DNA from: Agrococcus baldri
GTDB lineage: Bacteria; Actinomycetota; Actinomycetes; Actinomycetales; Microbacteriaceae
Direction of reading: 5' to 3'
Length of the DNA stretch: 64,000 bases
Assembly (NCBI GenBank): GCA_900114805.1
Contig: FOZN01000001.1
Coordinates: 744,001 to 808,000 of the forward strand
Shown here piece after piece: positions 34,435 through 45,359 of this stretch (position 1 is the stretch's first letter; the number at the start of each line of letters is the position of its first letter). The notes beneath the pieces are model-generated. The model was not told where the DNA came from. It saw only the letters and a program-made list of their open reading frames with translations, and searched no databases. The position numbers and the translations under genes were made by a program.

Positions 34435-34974
34435 TTACACGAGCGCAGAACCCGGCGCCAACGCCTGGCCCAGCACCCGCACGTGCCGCAGCTCGCGCAT
34501 GCCCTCCTCCGACTTCTCGCCGCCGTCGGCGTGCCAGCCGTGGGCCTCGTAGAAGTGGTCGGCGCGATGGTTGCCGACCAGCCGCCACAGATAGGCGTTC
34601 GCGTGCCCGTCGGCGATCAGCCGCCGCTCGAGCTCCAGCAGCAGCGCGTTGCCGACGCCGCGCGACCACCGCGAGGCGTGCGCGTAGATCGCGTACACCT
34701 CACCCGTCGCGGGGGCGTCCGCATCGCGCGCCGGCCCGCACATGGCCCAGCCGACCACCTCGCCGTCGGCCACCGCCACCAGGTCGTGGCAGCGCGCATC
34801 CGCGTGCATGTCATCCCAGTGCTCCATGCGGCGGGCGGTCTCGCGCTCGATGTCCATGCGGTCGAGGATCTCCTGCGGCACCAGGCCGTCGTAGGCCGCC
34901 CGCCAGGTCTCGACCCGCACTCTCGCGATGCCGGCGACGTCGTCGACCGTCGCGTCGCGGATGTTGGCGGTCAT
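34435..34974 (-). CDS. GNAT family N-acetyltransferase
   Basis: This 179-residue protein has the GNAT fold: an N-terminal IRDATVDDVAGIARVRVETW, strand GEVVGWAMCGPA, strand VYAIYAHASRWSRGVGNALL which is motif A with the acetyl-CoA R-x-x-G-V-G loop, and a C-terminal FYEAHGWHADGG. The acceptor substrate is not readable. The ATG at 34974 overlaps the VOC gene stop (ATGA). It is the second gene of a short operon that runs into tRNA-Ser. Confidence 0.88.
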   Translation of the reverse strand: MTANIRDATVDDVAGIARVRVETWRAAYDGLVPQEILDRMDIERETARRMEHWDDMHADARCHDLVAVADGEVVGWAMCGPARDADAPATGEVYAIYAHASRWSRGVGNALLLELERRLIADGHANAYLWRLVGNHRADHFYEAHGWHADGGEKSEEGMRELRHVRVLGQALAPGSALV

Positions 34975-35339
34975 GCCGCGTCGCCAGGTGCCGCGTCGAC
35001 CACGCAGAACCGGTTGCCCTCCGGATCCTCCATGATCACGTAGTCGGCGCCCCGCGGGCGCTTCGGCCAGTGCACGCGCAGCGCGCCGAGCGACTCGAGC
35101 CGGTCGACCTCTGCAGCCTGGTCGTCGGCATACAGGTCGAGGTGGATGCGCGGCGGCAGGATGCGCTCGCTGGGCACGGCGTCGAGGGAGACGTTCGGCC
35201 CCTCGCCGGAGCGCGGGCGCAGCAGCGCGAACCCCTCGTCGAGCGGCACACGGGGCTCGTAGTCGAGCGCTGCCGTCCAGAACAGCAGCTGGCGATCGAG
35301 GTCGCTGCAGCGGATCACGATCGAGCCGACACTGAGCAT
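34971..35339 (-). CDS. VOC/glyoxalase family protein
   Basis: This 122-residue protein has a two-module betaalphabetabetabeta vicinal-oxygen-chelate fold: IVIRCSDLDRQLLFWTAAL at the start, RIHLDLYADDQAAEVDRLESLG in the middle and YVIMEDPEGNRFCVVD at the end, the last being a standard glyoxalase-like signature. Metal ligands would be His in RIHLDLY and Glu in the last strand. It may act on a small metabolite or bind an antibiotic; no target can be read. The ATG at 35339 has TACCTT seven bases upstream and no ribosome site. Confidence 0.86.
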   Translation of the reverse strand: MLSVGSIVIRCSDLDRQLLFWTAALDYEPRVPLDEGFALLRPRSGEGPNVSLDAVPSERILPPRIHLDLYADDQAAEVDRLESLGALRVHWPKRPRGADYVIMEDPEGNRFCVVDAAPGDAA

Positions 35340-35346
35340 GAGGCCA

Positions 35347-35352
35347 AAGGTA
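35347..35352 (-). promoter_or_regulatory. Leaderless -10 of the VOC-GNAT operon
   Basis: TACCTT lies seven bases before the ATG at 35339; no ribosome binding site is present. The divergent radA promoter is 94 bp away. Confidence 0.5.
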
Positions 35353-35445
35353 CTGGGTCGCCCGCCGATGGTGCTCCCAGTCCGCGCGCAGGCACGCTGC
35401 TGACAGGTGGGCACGGTGCCGGCCCGGGGCGTCACCGGTCGCCGG

Positions 35446-35451
35446 TAGCCT
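35446..35451 (+). promoter_or_regulatory. Leaderless -10 of radA
   Basis: TAGCCT is followed by seven bases and then the ATG at 35459; no ribosome binding site is present. Confidence 0.5.
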
Positions 35452-35458
35452 CGCAGGC

Positions 35459-36820
35459 ATGGCCAAGGCTCCCGCGTTCCGCTGCTCCGAGTGCGGCTGG
35501 TCGACCCTGAAATGGGTCGGCCGCTGCGGTGAGTGCCAGCAGTGGGGCACCGTCGAGGAGGTCGGCGCATCGGTGACGCGCATCCGCCCCGCCACCGTGC
35601 CCGCCGGCCGCGGCGCACGGCCGATCACCGAGCTGCAGACGACGGATGCGCCCCGGTGGCCGACCGGGATCGGCGAGTTCGATCGCGTGCTCGGCGGCGG
35701 GATCGTGCCGGGCGCGGTGGTGCTGTGCTCGGGCGAGCCGGGCGTGGGCAAGTCGACGCTGCTGCTGGCCGTCGCCGCGAAGGCCGCGGCCGCCGGCAGG
35801 CGGGTGCTCTACGTCTCCGGCGAGGAGTCGCTCGCGCAGGTGCGGCTGCGCGCCGAGCGCACCGGGGCGCTCGAGCCGCAGCTCTATCTCGCCAGCGAGA
35901 CCGACCTGGCGACCATCCTCGGGCAGCTCGTCGAGACGCAGCCGGAGCTCGTGATCGTCGACTCGGTGCAGACGGTCGCGAACGCCGACAACGACGGCCT
36001 CGCCGGCGGCCCCAGCCAGGTGCGCGACGTGGCGGCCGCGCTCACGCGTGCGGCCAAGGAGGCGGATGTGCCGCTGCTGCTGGTCGGGCATGTCACCAAG
36101 GACGGCACGGTCGCCGGGCCGCGGCTGCTCGAGCACCTGGTCGACGTCGTCGCGCACTTCGACGGCGATCGGCAGACGGCGCTGCGGTTCGTGCGCGCCT
36201 CCAAGAACCGCTTCGGCGCGACCGACGAGGTGGGCTGCTTCGAGATGACCGGCGACGGCATCGTCGAGGTGCCCGATCCCTCCGGCCTGTTCCTCTCGCG
36301 TTCGACGACGCCGCTGGCGGGCACCTGCGTGACCGTCGCCCTCGAGGGGCGGCGGGCGATCCCGGTGGAGGTGCAGGCGCTCGTGGTCGCGGCCTCGACG
36401 CCGCAGCCGCGCCGGGTCGTGAACGGCGTCGACGCGTCGCGCGTGGCGATGGTGCTCGCGGTGCTCGAGCGGCACTCCGGCTTGCACCTGGGCGGCAAGG
36501 ACGTCTACGTCTCGACCGTCGGCGGCATCAAGCTGACCGAGCCGGGCGCCGACCTGGCGATCGCGCTCGCCATCGCGAGCGCCGAGCACGGCGTCGCGCT
36601 CCCCCGCCGCCTCGCGGCCATCGGCGAGATCTCGCTGGCGGGAGAGATCCGCGCGGCCTCGGCGGCGGGCCGCCGCGTGCAGGAGGCCAGGCGCCTCGGC
36701 TACACGCGCGTCGTGGACGACGCCGTCGGGCTGGTGCGAAACGCCGTCCCCGAGGCGATCAGGCAGGGCCGCAGCGAATCGGCGCCGGCGCAGCGACCGG
36801 TCGCCGTCCCCGAGTTCTAG
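35459..36820 (+). CDS. radA: DNA repair protein RadA
   Basis: This 453-residue protein has the N-terminal zinc finger Cys9, Cys12, Cys23, Cys26, a RecA-type ATPase with Walker A GEPGVGKSTL, Walker B LVIVDSVQT, the RadA-specific KNRFG motif in ASKNRFGATDEVG, and a C-terminal Lon-protease-like domain (GGIKLTEPGADLAIALAIAS) lacking the catalytic Ser-Lys dyad. RadA is a hexameric branch-migration helicase in recombination. The length is normal. The ATG at 35459 is fixed by the zinc finger starting at residue 9. Confidence 0.98.
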   Translation: MAKAPAFRCSECGWSTLKWVGRCGECQQWGTVEEVGASVTRIRPATVPAGRGARPITELQTTDAPRWPTGIGEFDRVLGGGIVPGAVVLCSGEPGVGKSTLLLAVAAKAAAAGRRVLYVSGEESLAQVRLRAERTGALEPQLYLASETDLATILGQLVETQPELVIVDSVQTVANADNDGLAGGPSQVRDVAAALTRAAKEADVPLLLVGHVTKDGTVAGPRLLEHLVDVVAHFDGDRQTALRFVRASKNRFGATDEVGCFEMTGDGIVEVPDPSGLFLSRSTTPLAGTCVTVALEGRRAIPVEVQALVVAASTPQPRRVVNGVDASRVAMVLAVLERHSGLHLGGKDVYVSTVGGIKLTEPGADLAIALAIASAEHGVALPRRLAAIGEISLAGEIRAASAAGRRVQEARRLGYTRVVDDAVGLVRNAVPEAIRQGRSESAPAQRPVAVPEF

Positions 36821-36860
36821 AGCCGCTGCGCTGCGGCGCTCCGATGCCGGCGGCGCCCGC

Positions 36861-38252
36861 TCACGGGTGCGGCACCCGCGCGGCCGCTCGAGCGACCGCA
36901 TCGACCGAGCGCCGCACGTCGTCGTCGTCGGTGGCCCAGTTGCTCACCGAGATCCGCAGCACAGCACGATCCCGCCACTGTGAGCCCGACATCCACGCGG
37001 TGCCGTCGTCGATGAGCAGCTGCGTGACGCGGCGGGTGCGCTCGTCGGAGCCGAAGCTGATGCAGACCTGGGTGAAGACGACGTCGTTGAGCACCTCGGC
37101 GTGCGGGATGGCGGAGATGCCGTCCGCGAGCGCGAGCGCCGCGTCGGCGAGCCCCTCCACGAGCTCGACGACGCCCGAGCGCCCGAGCGATCGCAGCGCC
37201 GCCCACACCGGGATGCCGCGAGCACGGCGCGAGAGCTCCGGCACCTTCTCGAACGGGTCGCCGGGCCCGTGATCGTCCGAGATCAGGTAGCTCGTGTGCA
37301 GGCCCAGCGCGGCGCGACTCGCCTCCGGCCGCGCGACGATCGCGACACCGCAGTCGTACGGCACATTGAGCGTCTTGTGCGCATCCGTCGCCCACGAGTC
37401 CGCGTGCGCGAGGCCCTCGAGGTGCTCCGCCCAGCGCGGGCTCACCGCAGCCCACAGCCCGAAGGCGCCATCGACATGCACCCAGGCGTCGCGGTCGTGC
37501 GCGATCGCCGTCGCCGTGCCGATCGGGTCGAATGCGCCCGAATGGAGGTTGCCGGCCTGCAGGCAGACCAGGCTCGGTCCGGGGTGCGCGTCCAGCGCCT
37601 CGGCGAGCGCATCCGGCAGCATGCGGCCCTCGGCGTCGGCCGGCACGACTTCGGGCGCTCCGAGCCCCAGGTAGCGCAGCGCCAGGTCGATCACGTCGTG
37701 CCGCTGCGCGCCCACCAGCACGCGCACGCGAGGCGCACCGAACAGACCGTCGCGATCGAGGTCCCACCCCGCTCGCTGCAGCAGGTGCTGGCGGCCTGCG
37801 GTGAGCCCGACGAAGCTCGCCATGGTCGCGCCGGTCGTGAAGCCGACGTCGCTCCCGTGCGGCAGCCCGAGCAGCTGGAGCAGCCACCCGCCTGCGGCTT
37901 CCTCGATGGCTGCGGTGGCGGGCGTCGCGAAGCGCATCCCGGCGTTCTGATCCCACGCGCTGACGAGCCAATCGGCGGCCAGCGCCACCGGCAGCGTGCC
38001 GCCGATCACCCAGCCGAAGAACCTGCCGGACTGCATCGCCATCAGACCCGGCTCGCTCAACGCCGCGAGCTCGTCGACCACGGCGCCGGCGGCGCTCGGC
38101 CCCTCGGGCAGCGCTCTCGCGAACTGCGGCACCAGCCGGTTGACGTCGACCGCGGGACCGACGTGCCGCTCGGGCACCGCGTCGAGCCAGGCCTGTGCGT
38201 GGAGTCGGGCGCGATCGAGCGGCTCGCGGTAGGCATCCCCGGGGGCCGACAT
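36861..38252 (-). CDS. PLP-dependent group II decarboxylase-like enzyme
   Basis: This 463-residue fold-type I PLP enzyme has the cofactor lysine in TDAHKTLN (Lys293), an upstream VHVDGAFGLWAA with the Asp that binds the pyridine nitrogen, and a G-F-T-T-G-A-T-M-A-S phosphate-binding segment at VGFTTGATMASF. It resembles the aromatic-L-amino-acid/glutamate decarboxylase group; the exact amino acid cannot be read. The ATG at 38252 is used because TACGAT lies six bases upstream; longer starts are not supported. It is convergent with radA (40 bp apart). Confidence 0.87.
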   Translation of the reverse strand: MSAPGDAYREPLDRARLHAQAWLDAVPERHVGPAVDVNRLVPQFARALPEGPSAAGAVVDELAALSEPGLMAMQSGRFFGWVIGGTLPVALAADWLVSAWDQNAGMRFATPATAAIEEAAGGWLLQLLGLPHGSDVGFTTGATMASFVGLTAGRQHLLQRAGWDLDRDGLFGAPRVRVLVGAQRHDVIDLALRYLGLGAPEVVPADAEGRMLPDALAEALDAHPGPSLVCLQAGNLHSGAFDPIGTATAIAHDRDAWVHVDGAFGLWAAVSPRWAEHLEGLAHADSWATDAHKTLNVPYDCGVAIVARPEASRAALGLHTSYLISDDHGPGDPFEKVPELSRRARGIPVWAALRSLGRSGVVELVEGLADAALALADGISAIPHAEVLNDVVFTQVCISFGSDERTRRVTQLLIDDGTAWMSGSQWRDRAVLRISVSNWATDDDDVRRSVDAVARAAARVPHP

Positions 38253-38258
38253 GGGCCG

Positions 38259-38264
38259 ATCGTA
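38259..38264 (-). promoter_or_regulatory. Leaderless -10 of the PLP decarboxylase gene
   Basis: TACGAT is followed by six bases and the ATG at 38252; no ribosome binding site is present. Confidence 0.55.
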
Positions 38265-38314
38265 GACCCGCTGCCGCGCACCCGACAGCCTCGATCTCGG
38301 CTGCCGGCCGCGCA

Positions 38315-38983
38315 CTACTCCAGGATGAACTGCCGGCTCTCCTGGCTCGCGTAGTCGCCGACCTGCACGCTGAGGTTGTAGGCGGCACCGCCGGCGGTGA
38401 CCGGCGCGCGCTCAGAGGTGCAGCTGTCCGCGGACGAGCGGGTGCGGTCCCACTCGATCGGCACGGTCGTCTGCGGGGCGCCGGGCTCGAGCGTCGCGAC
38501 GCTGTCCTGCACGTCGGCCGCGCAGTCCGACCAGCGGTAGACGAGCTCGTCGCCGGTGCGGATCTCGTACTCCTGCACGCTCGTGCCGGCGTTGAGCGAG
38601 CAGGCCTCCTCGCCGGTGTTCTCGATCGTGAACGAGAGCTGCACGGGCTCGTCGGCGGCGTACGTGCTGTGATCGGTCTGCGGCGTGATGCGCACCTGCT
38701 CGGTGACACATGGCTCGCCCGCATCCGCGGTCGGGTTGCCGCCGATCGGCGTGAACGGCTGCGTCTCGGTCGGCTGGGGCGTCTCGCTCAGCTCCGCCTC
38801 GTCCGCAGCGGGCGACTCCGGCGCGCTCTCGCTAGGTGCCGGCGACGGCGGCGCCTCGCTGGCCGCCCAGGGGCGCCAGATGAACAGCGCGACGGCAGCC
38901 ACGACGATCAGCACGAGCAGCGCCAGCAGCGTGCGGCGTCGACGCACGGCCGCGCGGCGCTGTGCTGAGGGTCCCTTGCTCAC
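38315..38983 (-). CDS. Membrane-anchored extracytoplasmic protein, unknown function
   Basis: The GTG at 38983 gives 222 residues with TACCCT six bases upstream. A short basic cytoplasmic segment (RRAAVRRRR) precedes one helix (TLLALLVLIVVAAVALFIW). After it come a Ser/Pro/Glu-rich linker and a ~130-residue beta-rich domain with four cysteines (EPCVTEQ, EEACSLNAG, WSDCAAD, ADSCTSE), probably two disulfides outside the cell. The fold looks like the DUF4232/intramolecular Ig type (FTIENTGEEACSLN); that is an impression, not a proof. A helix and basic start fit a type II anchor rather than a lipoprotein, as there is no lipobox. Confidence 0.78.
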   Translation of the reverse strand: MSKGPSAQRRAAVRRRRTLLALLVLIVVAAVALFIWRPWAASEAPPSPAPSESAPESPAADEAELSETPQPTETQPFTPIGGNPTADAGEPCVTEQVRITPQTDHSTYAADEPVQLSFTIENTGEEACSLNAGTSVQEYEIRTGDELVYRWSDCAADVQDSVATLEPGAPQTTVPIEWDRTRSSADSCTSERAPVTAGGAAYNLSVQVGDYASQESRQFILE

Positions 38984-38989
38984 TGATCC

Positions 38990-38995
38990 AGGGTA
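38990..38995 (-). promoter_or_regulatory. Leaderless -10 of the anchored-protein gene
   Basis: TACCCT is followed by six bases and the GTG at 38983; no ribosome binding site is present. Confidence 0.55.
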
Positions 38996-39008
38996 GGCGA
39001 GAGCGGGC

Positions 39009-39521
39009 TCAGAGGCGCTTGAGCATGCGCGTGTTGCCGAGCGTGTTGGGTTTGACGTGCGCGAGGTCGAGGAACTCGGCGACACCGCCGTCGGCCGAGC
39101 GCAGCAGCTCGGCGAAGACCTCGGGCGGCACCACGTGCTCGTCGACCTCCTCGTAGCCGTGCCGGCCGAAGAAGTCCGTCTCGAACGTGAGGCAGAACAG
39201 CCTCGTCAGTCCGAGGTGCCGCGCGCGGTGCTCGAGCGCGTCGAGCATGGCGTGGCCGACGCCCTTGCCGACGGCGCCCTCCGCAGCGGCGATGGTGCGC
39301 ACCTCGCCCAGGTCCTCCCAGAGCACGTGCAGCGCGCCGCAGCCGACCAGCTCGCCGTCGCGCTCGGCGACCACGAACTCCTGCACCGCCTCGAAGAGCG
39401 TGACGAGCTCCTTGCCGAGCAGGATGCGGCGCTGCACGTAGGGCTCGATGAGCCGCTGCATCCCCCGCACGTCGCTCGTGCGGGCGGGCCGCACGGTGAT
39501 GGCGGATGCGTCGGTGGTCAC
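39009..39521 (-). CDS. argA: Amino-acid N-acetyltransferase (actinobacterial ArgA type)
   Basis: This 170-residue GNAT protein ends EFLDLAHVKPNTLGNTRML, a hallmark of the short N-acetylglutamate synthases of actinobacteria (Rv2747 type). The acetyl-CoA loop is GAVGKGVGHAMLD, and the CLTFETDFFGRHGYEEVDE strand matches the family. It would catalyse N-acetylation of glutamate for arginine synthesis. The start is GTG at 39521, with GGGGA two to three bases too close and TAGGCT eight bases upstream, so initiation is uncertain between leadered and leaderless. Neighbours are unrelated to arginine synthesis. Confidence 0.85.
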   Translation of the reverse strand: MTTDASAITVRPARTSDVRGMQRLIEPYVQRRILLGKELVTLFEAVQEFVVAERDGELVGCGALHVLWEDLGEVRTIAAAEGAVGKGVGHAMLDALEHRARHLGLTRLFCLTFETDFFGRHGYEEVDEHVVPPEVFAELLRSADGGVAEFLDLAHVKPNTLGNTRMLKRL

Positions 39522-39577
39522 AGTCCCCGAGCCTACGCGGGAGCGATGGCGCGATGCGCACGCACCGAAGCGCGCAA

Positions 39578-39605
39578 GAGGGGCGGAACCGAAGCCCCGC
39601 CCCTC
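39578..39605 (-). terminator. Terminator after the 5'-nucleotidase gene
   Basis: GAGGGGCGG and CCGCCCCTC form a 9-bp perfect stem around a 10-base loop, 15 bp past the stop codon of the minus-strand gene. CTT follows. Confidence 0.75.
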
Positions 39606-39620
39606 CTCACCGTGCGGTCC

Positions 39621-42452
39621 TCAGCCGCAGCTGATCAGTCGCGCCGTGTTCAGGCTGAGCGACGGCTCCCCGCCGAGCAGCGTGATCGAGGTCGGCGCCA
39701 GCGCGTCCAGCGCGTCCAGCACCGGCTGCGGCACGCAGCCCTCGCGGGTGATGAGCAGCGGCGCGCCCTGGGCTCCTGCCGCGGCGCCGCCCGCGAGAGC
39801 GTCCGGGAACAGCTGGCCGGTGGCGAGGTAGGCGCCGCTGGGCGCGGCGTCGAATGCCCCCAGCGTCACGATCGCGCTCGTGATGAACCGGTTGGCACCA
39901 CCCTGGCGGGCGACGCTGTAACCGGCGTCGACGAGGTCGCCGGCGTTCGAGGACGGCACGGCGTCGGCGGAGCCGGCGACGCGCACGTTCTGGACGCCGA
40001 GCGCGTCGAGCGTCGCGATCGTCGCGGCCGGGATCTCCGTCCGCGTGTCGACCAGCACCAACGGCCATGCCAGGTGCCCGGCGGCGGCGCCGGCCGACAG
40101 CGCGTCGGGGAACCGCAGGCCGGTGGCGACGTATGCGCCGCCTGCCGTCTCGAACGCGTACTCCGCGACCAAGCGGCTGGTCTCGAAGCGGTTCTGCCCG
40201 GCGACCCGGTCGGTCGTCGTGACCGTCGCGATGGCGTCGATGGCCGTCTCGACCTCGGCGCTCACCGACGGCTGGTCGCCGACGATGACGACGCGCTCAG
40301 CGCCCAGTCGCGCGATCTCGTCCAGCACGACCGCGGGAGCCTCGCCCTTGCGGACGAGCAGCAGCGGGCCGCCCTCGTGCGCGGCAGCGGGACCGGCCGT
40401 CAGCGCGTCCGGCCAGACCTCGCCGCTGGCGACGTAGACGACCGGTGCACCCTCGGGGTAGACGTCCTTCGAGATCTCGACGGCCGTCAGAAAGCGGTTC
40501 TCGCCTGCGATGCGGTCGGTCGGGAGCACCTCGAGCTGGAACGGGATCTCGGTGCCGTTGTCAGCGCGCAGCGTGAACGTCGCGAGCCCCGCCTCCGCCG
40601 CGTCAGCGATGAACGTGACCTCGGCCGAGCTGCGCAGCGGCGCGCCCTGGGCGTCGTTCGTCACGACCACGTCGCCCGAGCCGACCACCTCGCCGGCGCC
40701 GTTGAGCACCTCGAGCGTCGTCGAGGGCACGGCGCCCGTCGAGCGGATGCGGTCGATCTGGCTGACCTGGATGGTCACCTCGCCACCCTTCTCGGCGGCG
40801 ACCGGCAGACCCGTCACGTCCATGTGGTTCACCGTCCAGTCCGGCCCGATGCCGGGGTTGTCGGCCAGGTACGCGGTGAACGCGTCGAGGTCGACGAGCC
40901 CGGAGTCACGGCGGTCCGCGCCCTCTGGGAACACCCAGAAGTTGTCGCCGCCGTCGAGCAGGAACGACGCGGTCGCGACTCGGATCTCCTGCTCAGCCGT
41001 GACCGGGACTCCGTCGATGCGAACGTCGCTGACACGGTCGTTCAGGGCGCGGCTCGGGTCGGAGATGTAGGTGACGTTGTCGCTGATGCCCAGCTGCAGG
41101 TACGGGCGCGAGATGCCGGCGGTGCTGCCATCGGCATTGCGCTGCCACTGCTGCTCCAGCATCTCGTCCAACTGCGCACCCGTGAGGGTCACACTGCCGA
41201 GGTTGTTGATGAAGGGCAGCACCGCATTGGCCTCGGCCAGCCGGACGATGCCGTCAGCGGTCTCCTCCTCGCTCGCGGCGAAGAGCAGGTTGTCTCGCAG
41301 ACCGCCGGGGTTGACGACGCCGATCTCCGCGCCACCACGCGACTCCGGTGCCACCTGGTCGCGATACATGTTCGCCACCAGCTCGCCCATCGTCGACTCC
41401 TCGGCGCGGTTGCCGCGATCCTGGAGCGGCACGGTGATGTCGGCGCTGATGGTGCCGACCTGCACGTTGCCCGCGACAGCGGCCGCATCCTCTGCGGCGT
41501 CGACGATCGTCGCGATCTCGGCGACGCGCGGGTACTTGGCGATGTACGCCGAGCCGTCCACATCCGGGGTGGCGACGTTCTCGACCGTGGTCGGCGTGAT
41601 CACCCCCGTCGAGCGGTTGACTTCGAGCACCACGTGACCGACGTGACCGGCGTACTCGCCGGACTGCACGAACGGGCGCATGACGCCGGCTTCGCCCGGC
41701 ACGGGCCGCAGCTCGGCATACGCCTGGTGCGTGTGGCCGTTGAAGACCACGTCGACATTGGCTGAGAACTCCGTGTCGTAGGCGAGGCCGTGGTCGTGCA
41801 GCTCGGCGACGACGATGTCGGCCTCACCGTTCGACGCATCGCCGTCGCTGAGCTCAGCGGCGACCCGGTTGATCGTCTCGGCGACCGGAGCGAACTCCAC
41901 CCCGACGATGCCGCCGGGCGACACCAGCGAGGCTGTCTCCTCCGTCACCGCGCCGACCACGCCGACGGTCATGCCATCGATCTCGTAGGTCGCGTACGCA
42001 GGCCCGATCGGCGCGCCATCGAGCGTCACGTTGGCCGAGAGATAGGTCCAGTCAGCCAGCGGCATCACCCGATCGGTGAGGTCGGCGACGCCCCGGTCGA
42101 ACTCGTGGTTGCCGACCGTCGAAGCGTCGAGCCCGAGCGCGTTCAGCACGTCGATCGTGGGCACGTCGTCCTGCGAGCCGGAGGTGAAGTTCGACGCGCC
42201 GATCAGGTCGCCGCCGCCGGTCAGCAACGAGCCTGTGGGGTACGCCGCTCGCAGGTCTTCGACGACGCCGGCGAAGTTCACGGTCAGCGGGCTCTCGACG
42301 CGCCCGTGGAAGTCATTGATGTGGATCAGGTTGACGACGGCGGTCGTCGCTGGGTCGATCGGCGCTGCCACCGCGGCCTGCGGGGCGACCATCAGCCCGA
42401 GTCCGAGTGCGCAGGCGGCGCCAACCGCGGTATTGCGCTTGAAGTGCTTCAT
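39621..42452 (-). CDS. Secreted 5'-nucleotidase with three cell-wall-binding repeats
   Basis: The ATG at 42452 has GGAG at 8 bases; an adjacent GTG is less well placed. The 943-residue product starts with a Sec signal peptide (KHFKRNTAVGAACALGLGLM, cleavage after AAVA). The metallophosphoesterase domain has LIHINDFHGR, GGGDLIG, GNHEFDRG and a later FNGHTHQAY, the metal ligands of 5'-nucleotidases. Next is the 5'-nucleotidase C-terminal domain (GELVANMYRD, NPGGLRDNL). Then a beta domain and three cell-wall-binding type 2 repeats (RIAGENRF, RVAGQNRF, RQGGANRF). It would hydrolyse nucleotides at the cell surface while attached to the wall. Monocistronic. Confidence 0.93.
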   Translation of the reverse strand: MKHFKRNTAVGAACALGLGLMVAPQAAVAAPIDPATTAVVNLIHINDFHGRVESPLTVNFAGVVEDLRAAYPTGSLLTGGGDLIGASNFTSGSQDDVPTIDVLNALGLDASTVGNHEFDRGVADLTDRVMPLADWTYLSANVTLDGAPIGPAYATYEIDGMTVGVVGAVTEETASLVSPGGIVGVEFAPVAETINRVAAELSDGDASNGEADIVVAELHDHGLAYDTEFSANVDVVFNGHTHQAYAELRPVPGEAGVMRPFVQSGEYAGHVGHVVLEVNRSTGVITPTTVENVATPDVDGSAYIAKYPRVAEIATIVDAAEDAAAVAGNVQVGTISADITVPLQDRGNRAEESTMGELVANMYRDQVAPESRGGAEIGVVNPGGLRDNLLFAASEEETADGIVRLAEANAVLPFINNLGSVTLTGAQLDEMLEQQWQRNADGSTAGISRPYLQLGISDNVTYISDPSRALNDRVSDVRIDGVPVTAEQEIRVATASFLLDGGDNFWVFPEGADRRDSGLVDLDAFTAYLADNPGIGPDWTVNHMDVTGLPVAAEKGGEVTIQVSQIDRIRSTGAVPSTTLEVLNGAGEVVGSGDVVVTNDAQGAPLRSSAEVTFIADAAEAGLATFTLRADNGTEIPFQLEVLPTDRIAGENRFLTAVEISKDVYPEGAPVVYVASGEVWPDALTAGPAAAHEGGPLLLVRKGEAPAVVLDEIARLGAERVVIVGDQPSVSAEVETAIDAIATVTTTDRVAGQNRFETSRLVAEYAFETAGGAYVATGLRFPDALSAGAAAGHLAWPLVLVDTRTEIPAATIATLDALGVQNVRVAGSADAVPSSNAGDLVDAGYSVARQGGANRFITSAIVTLGAFDAAPSGAYLATGQLFPDALAGGAAAGAQGAPLLITREGCVPQPVLDALDALAPTSITLLGGEPSLSLNTARLISCG

Positions 42453-42482
42453 CACAGTGTCTCCGTTGCCATGGATGCGGAA

Positions 42483-42499
42483 GGCGCACAGTGTGCGCC
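42483..42499. promoter_or_regulatory. Operator-like palindrome at the nucleotidase transcription start
   Basis: GGCGCACA and TGTGCGCC flank a single central base. On the minus strand TAGGGT at 42507-42512 is a TANNNT -10, which puts the expected transcription start at about 42500, at the edge of this palindrome. That is the usual place for a repressor site. The protein that binds it is unknown. Confidence 0.5.
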
Positions 42500-42587
42500 C
42501 AGGTCCACCCTAGGAAATTCCGAGGGTGAGCGCGAGGCCCAAAACTTGCCGGCAGGTGAACACTGGCTGACCTTCGCCGGAAACAGC

Positions 42588-42619
42588 GAGAAGGGGACCC
42601 CTCTCGGGATCCCCTTCTC
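42588..42619 (-). terminator. clpC terminator
   Basis: GAGAAGGGGA and TCCCCTTCTC form a 10-bp perfect stem with a 12-base loop, 15 bp past the clpC stop; GCTGTTTCC follows on the minus strand. Confidence 0.8.
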
Positions 42620-42633
42620 GTGCAGGCAGCCGA

Positions 42634-45114
<2,481 letters not shown>

Positions 45115-45176
45115 CGCTGCCTCCCTTCCTTGGTTCCCGAGCGTAGCCGCGGGCGCGGGGGCGGCGTGCGGCTGTT

Positions 45177-45187
45177 CGCTGTCGGCG
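45177..45187. promoter_or_regulatory. ClgR-like box upstream of clpC
   Basis: The sequence GTTCGC-TGTCG-GCG fits the CGC-N5-GCG core described for the regulator ClgR, which controls clp genes in actinobacteria. It lies about 37 bases upstream of TACGCT at 45140-45145, the likely clpC -10, which is the right place for an activator. Confidence 0.45.
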
Positions 45188-45278
45188 CGACGCGGGACGA
45201 CACAGACCGAGACAGACGGATGCGTCGTGGCCGCCGTGCGCACATCCCCCTTGCGCTCGTCACGGCTCGCCGCTACCG

Positions 45279-45311
45279 TATCGACAATCGATAACAACGA
45301 TGATCGATAAC
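45279..45311. promoter_or_regulatory. TATCGA palindrome and TCGATA direct repeat, probable operator
   Basis: TATCGA and TCGATA flank CAA in a perfect inverted repeat (45279-45293). ATCGATAAC at 45287-45295 recurs 16 bases later at 45303-45311. The cluster is AT-rich in a GC-rich region and lies between clpC and the DUF2975 gene, upstream of the latter's start. Confidence 0.5.
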
Positions 45312-45359
45312 GTTCGGCGCAGCGTCGGCGGGCTCGGATCGACAGGGATGGGAGTTGCC

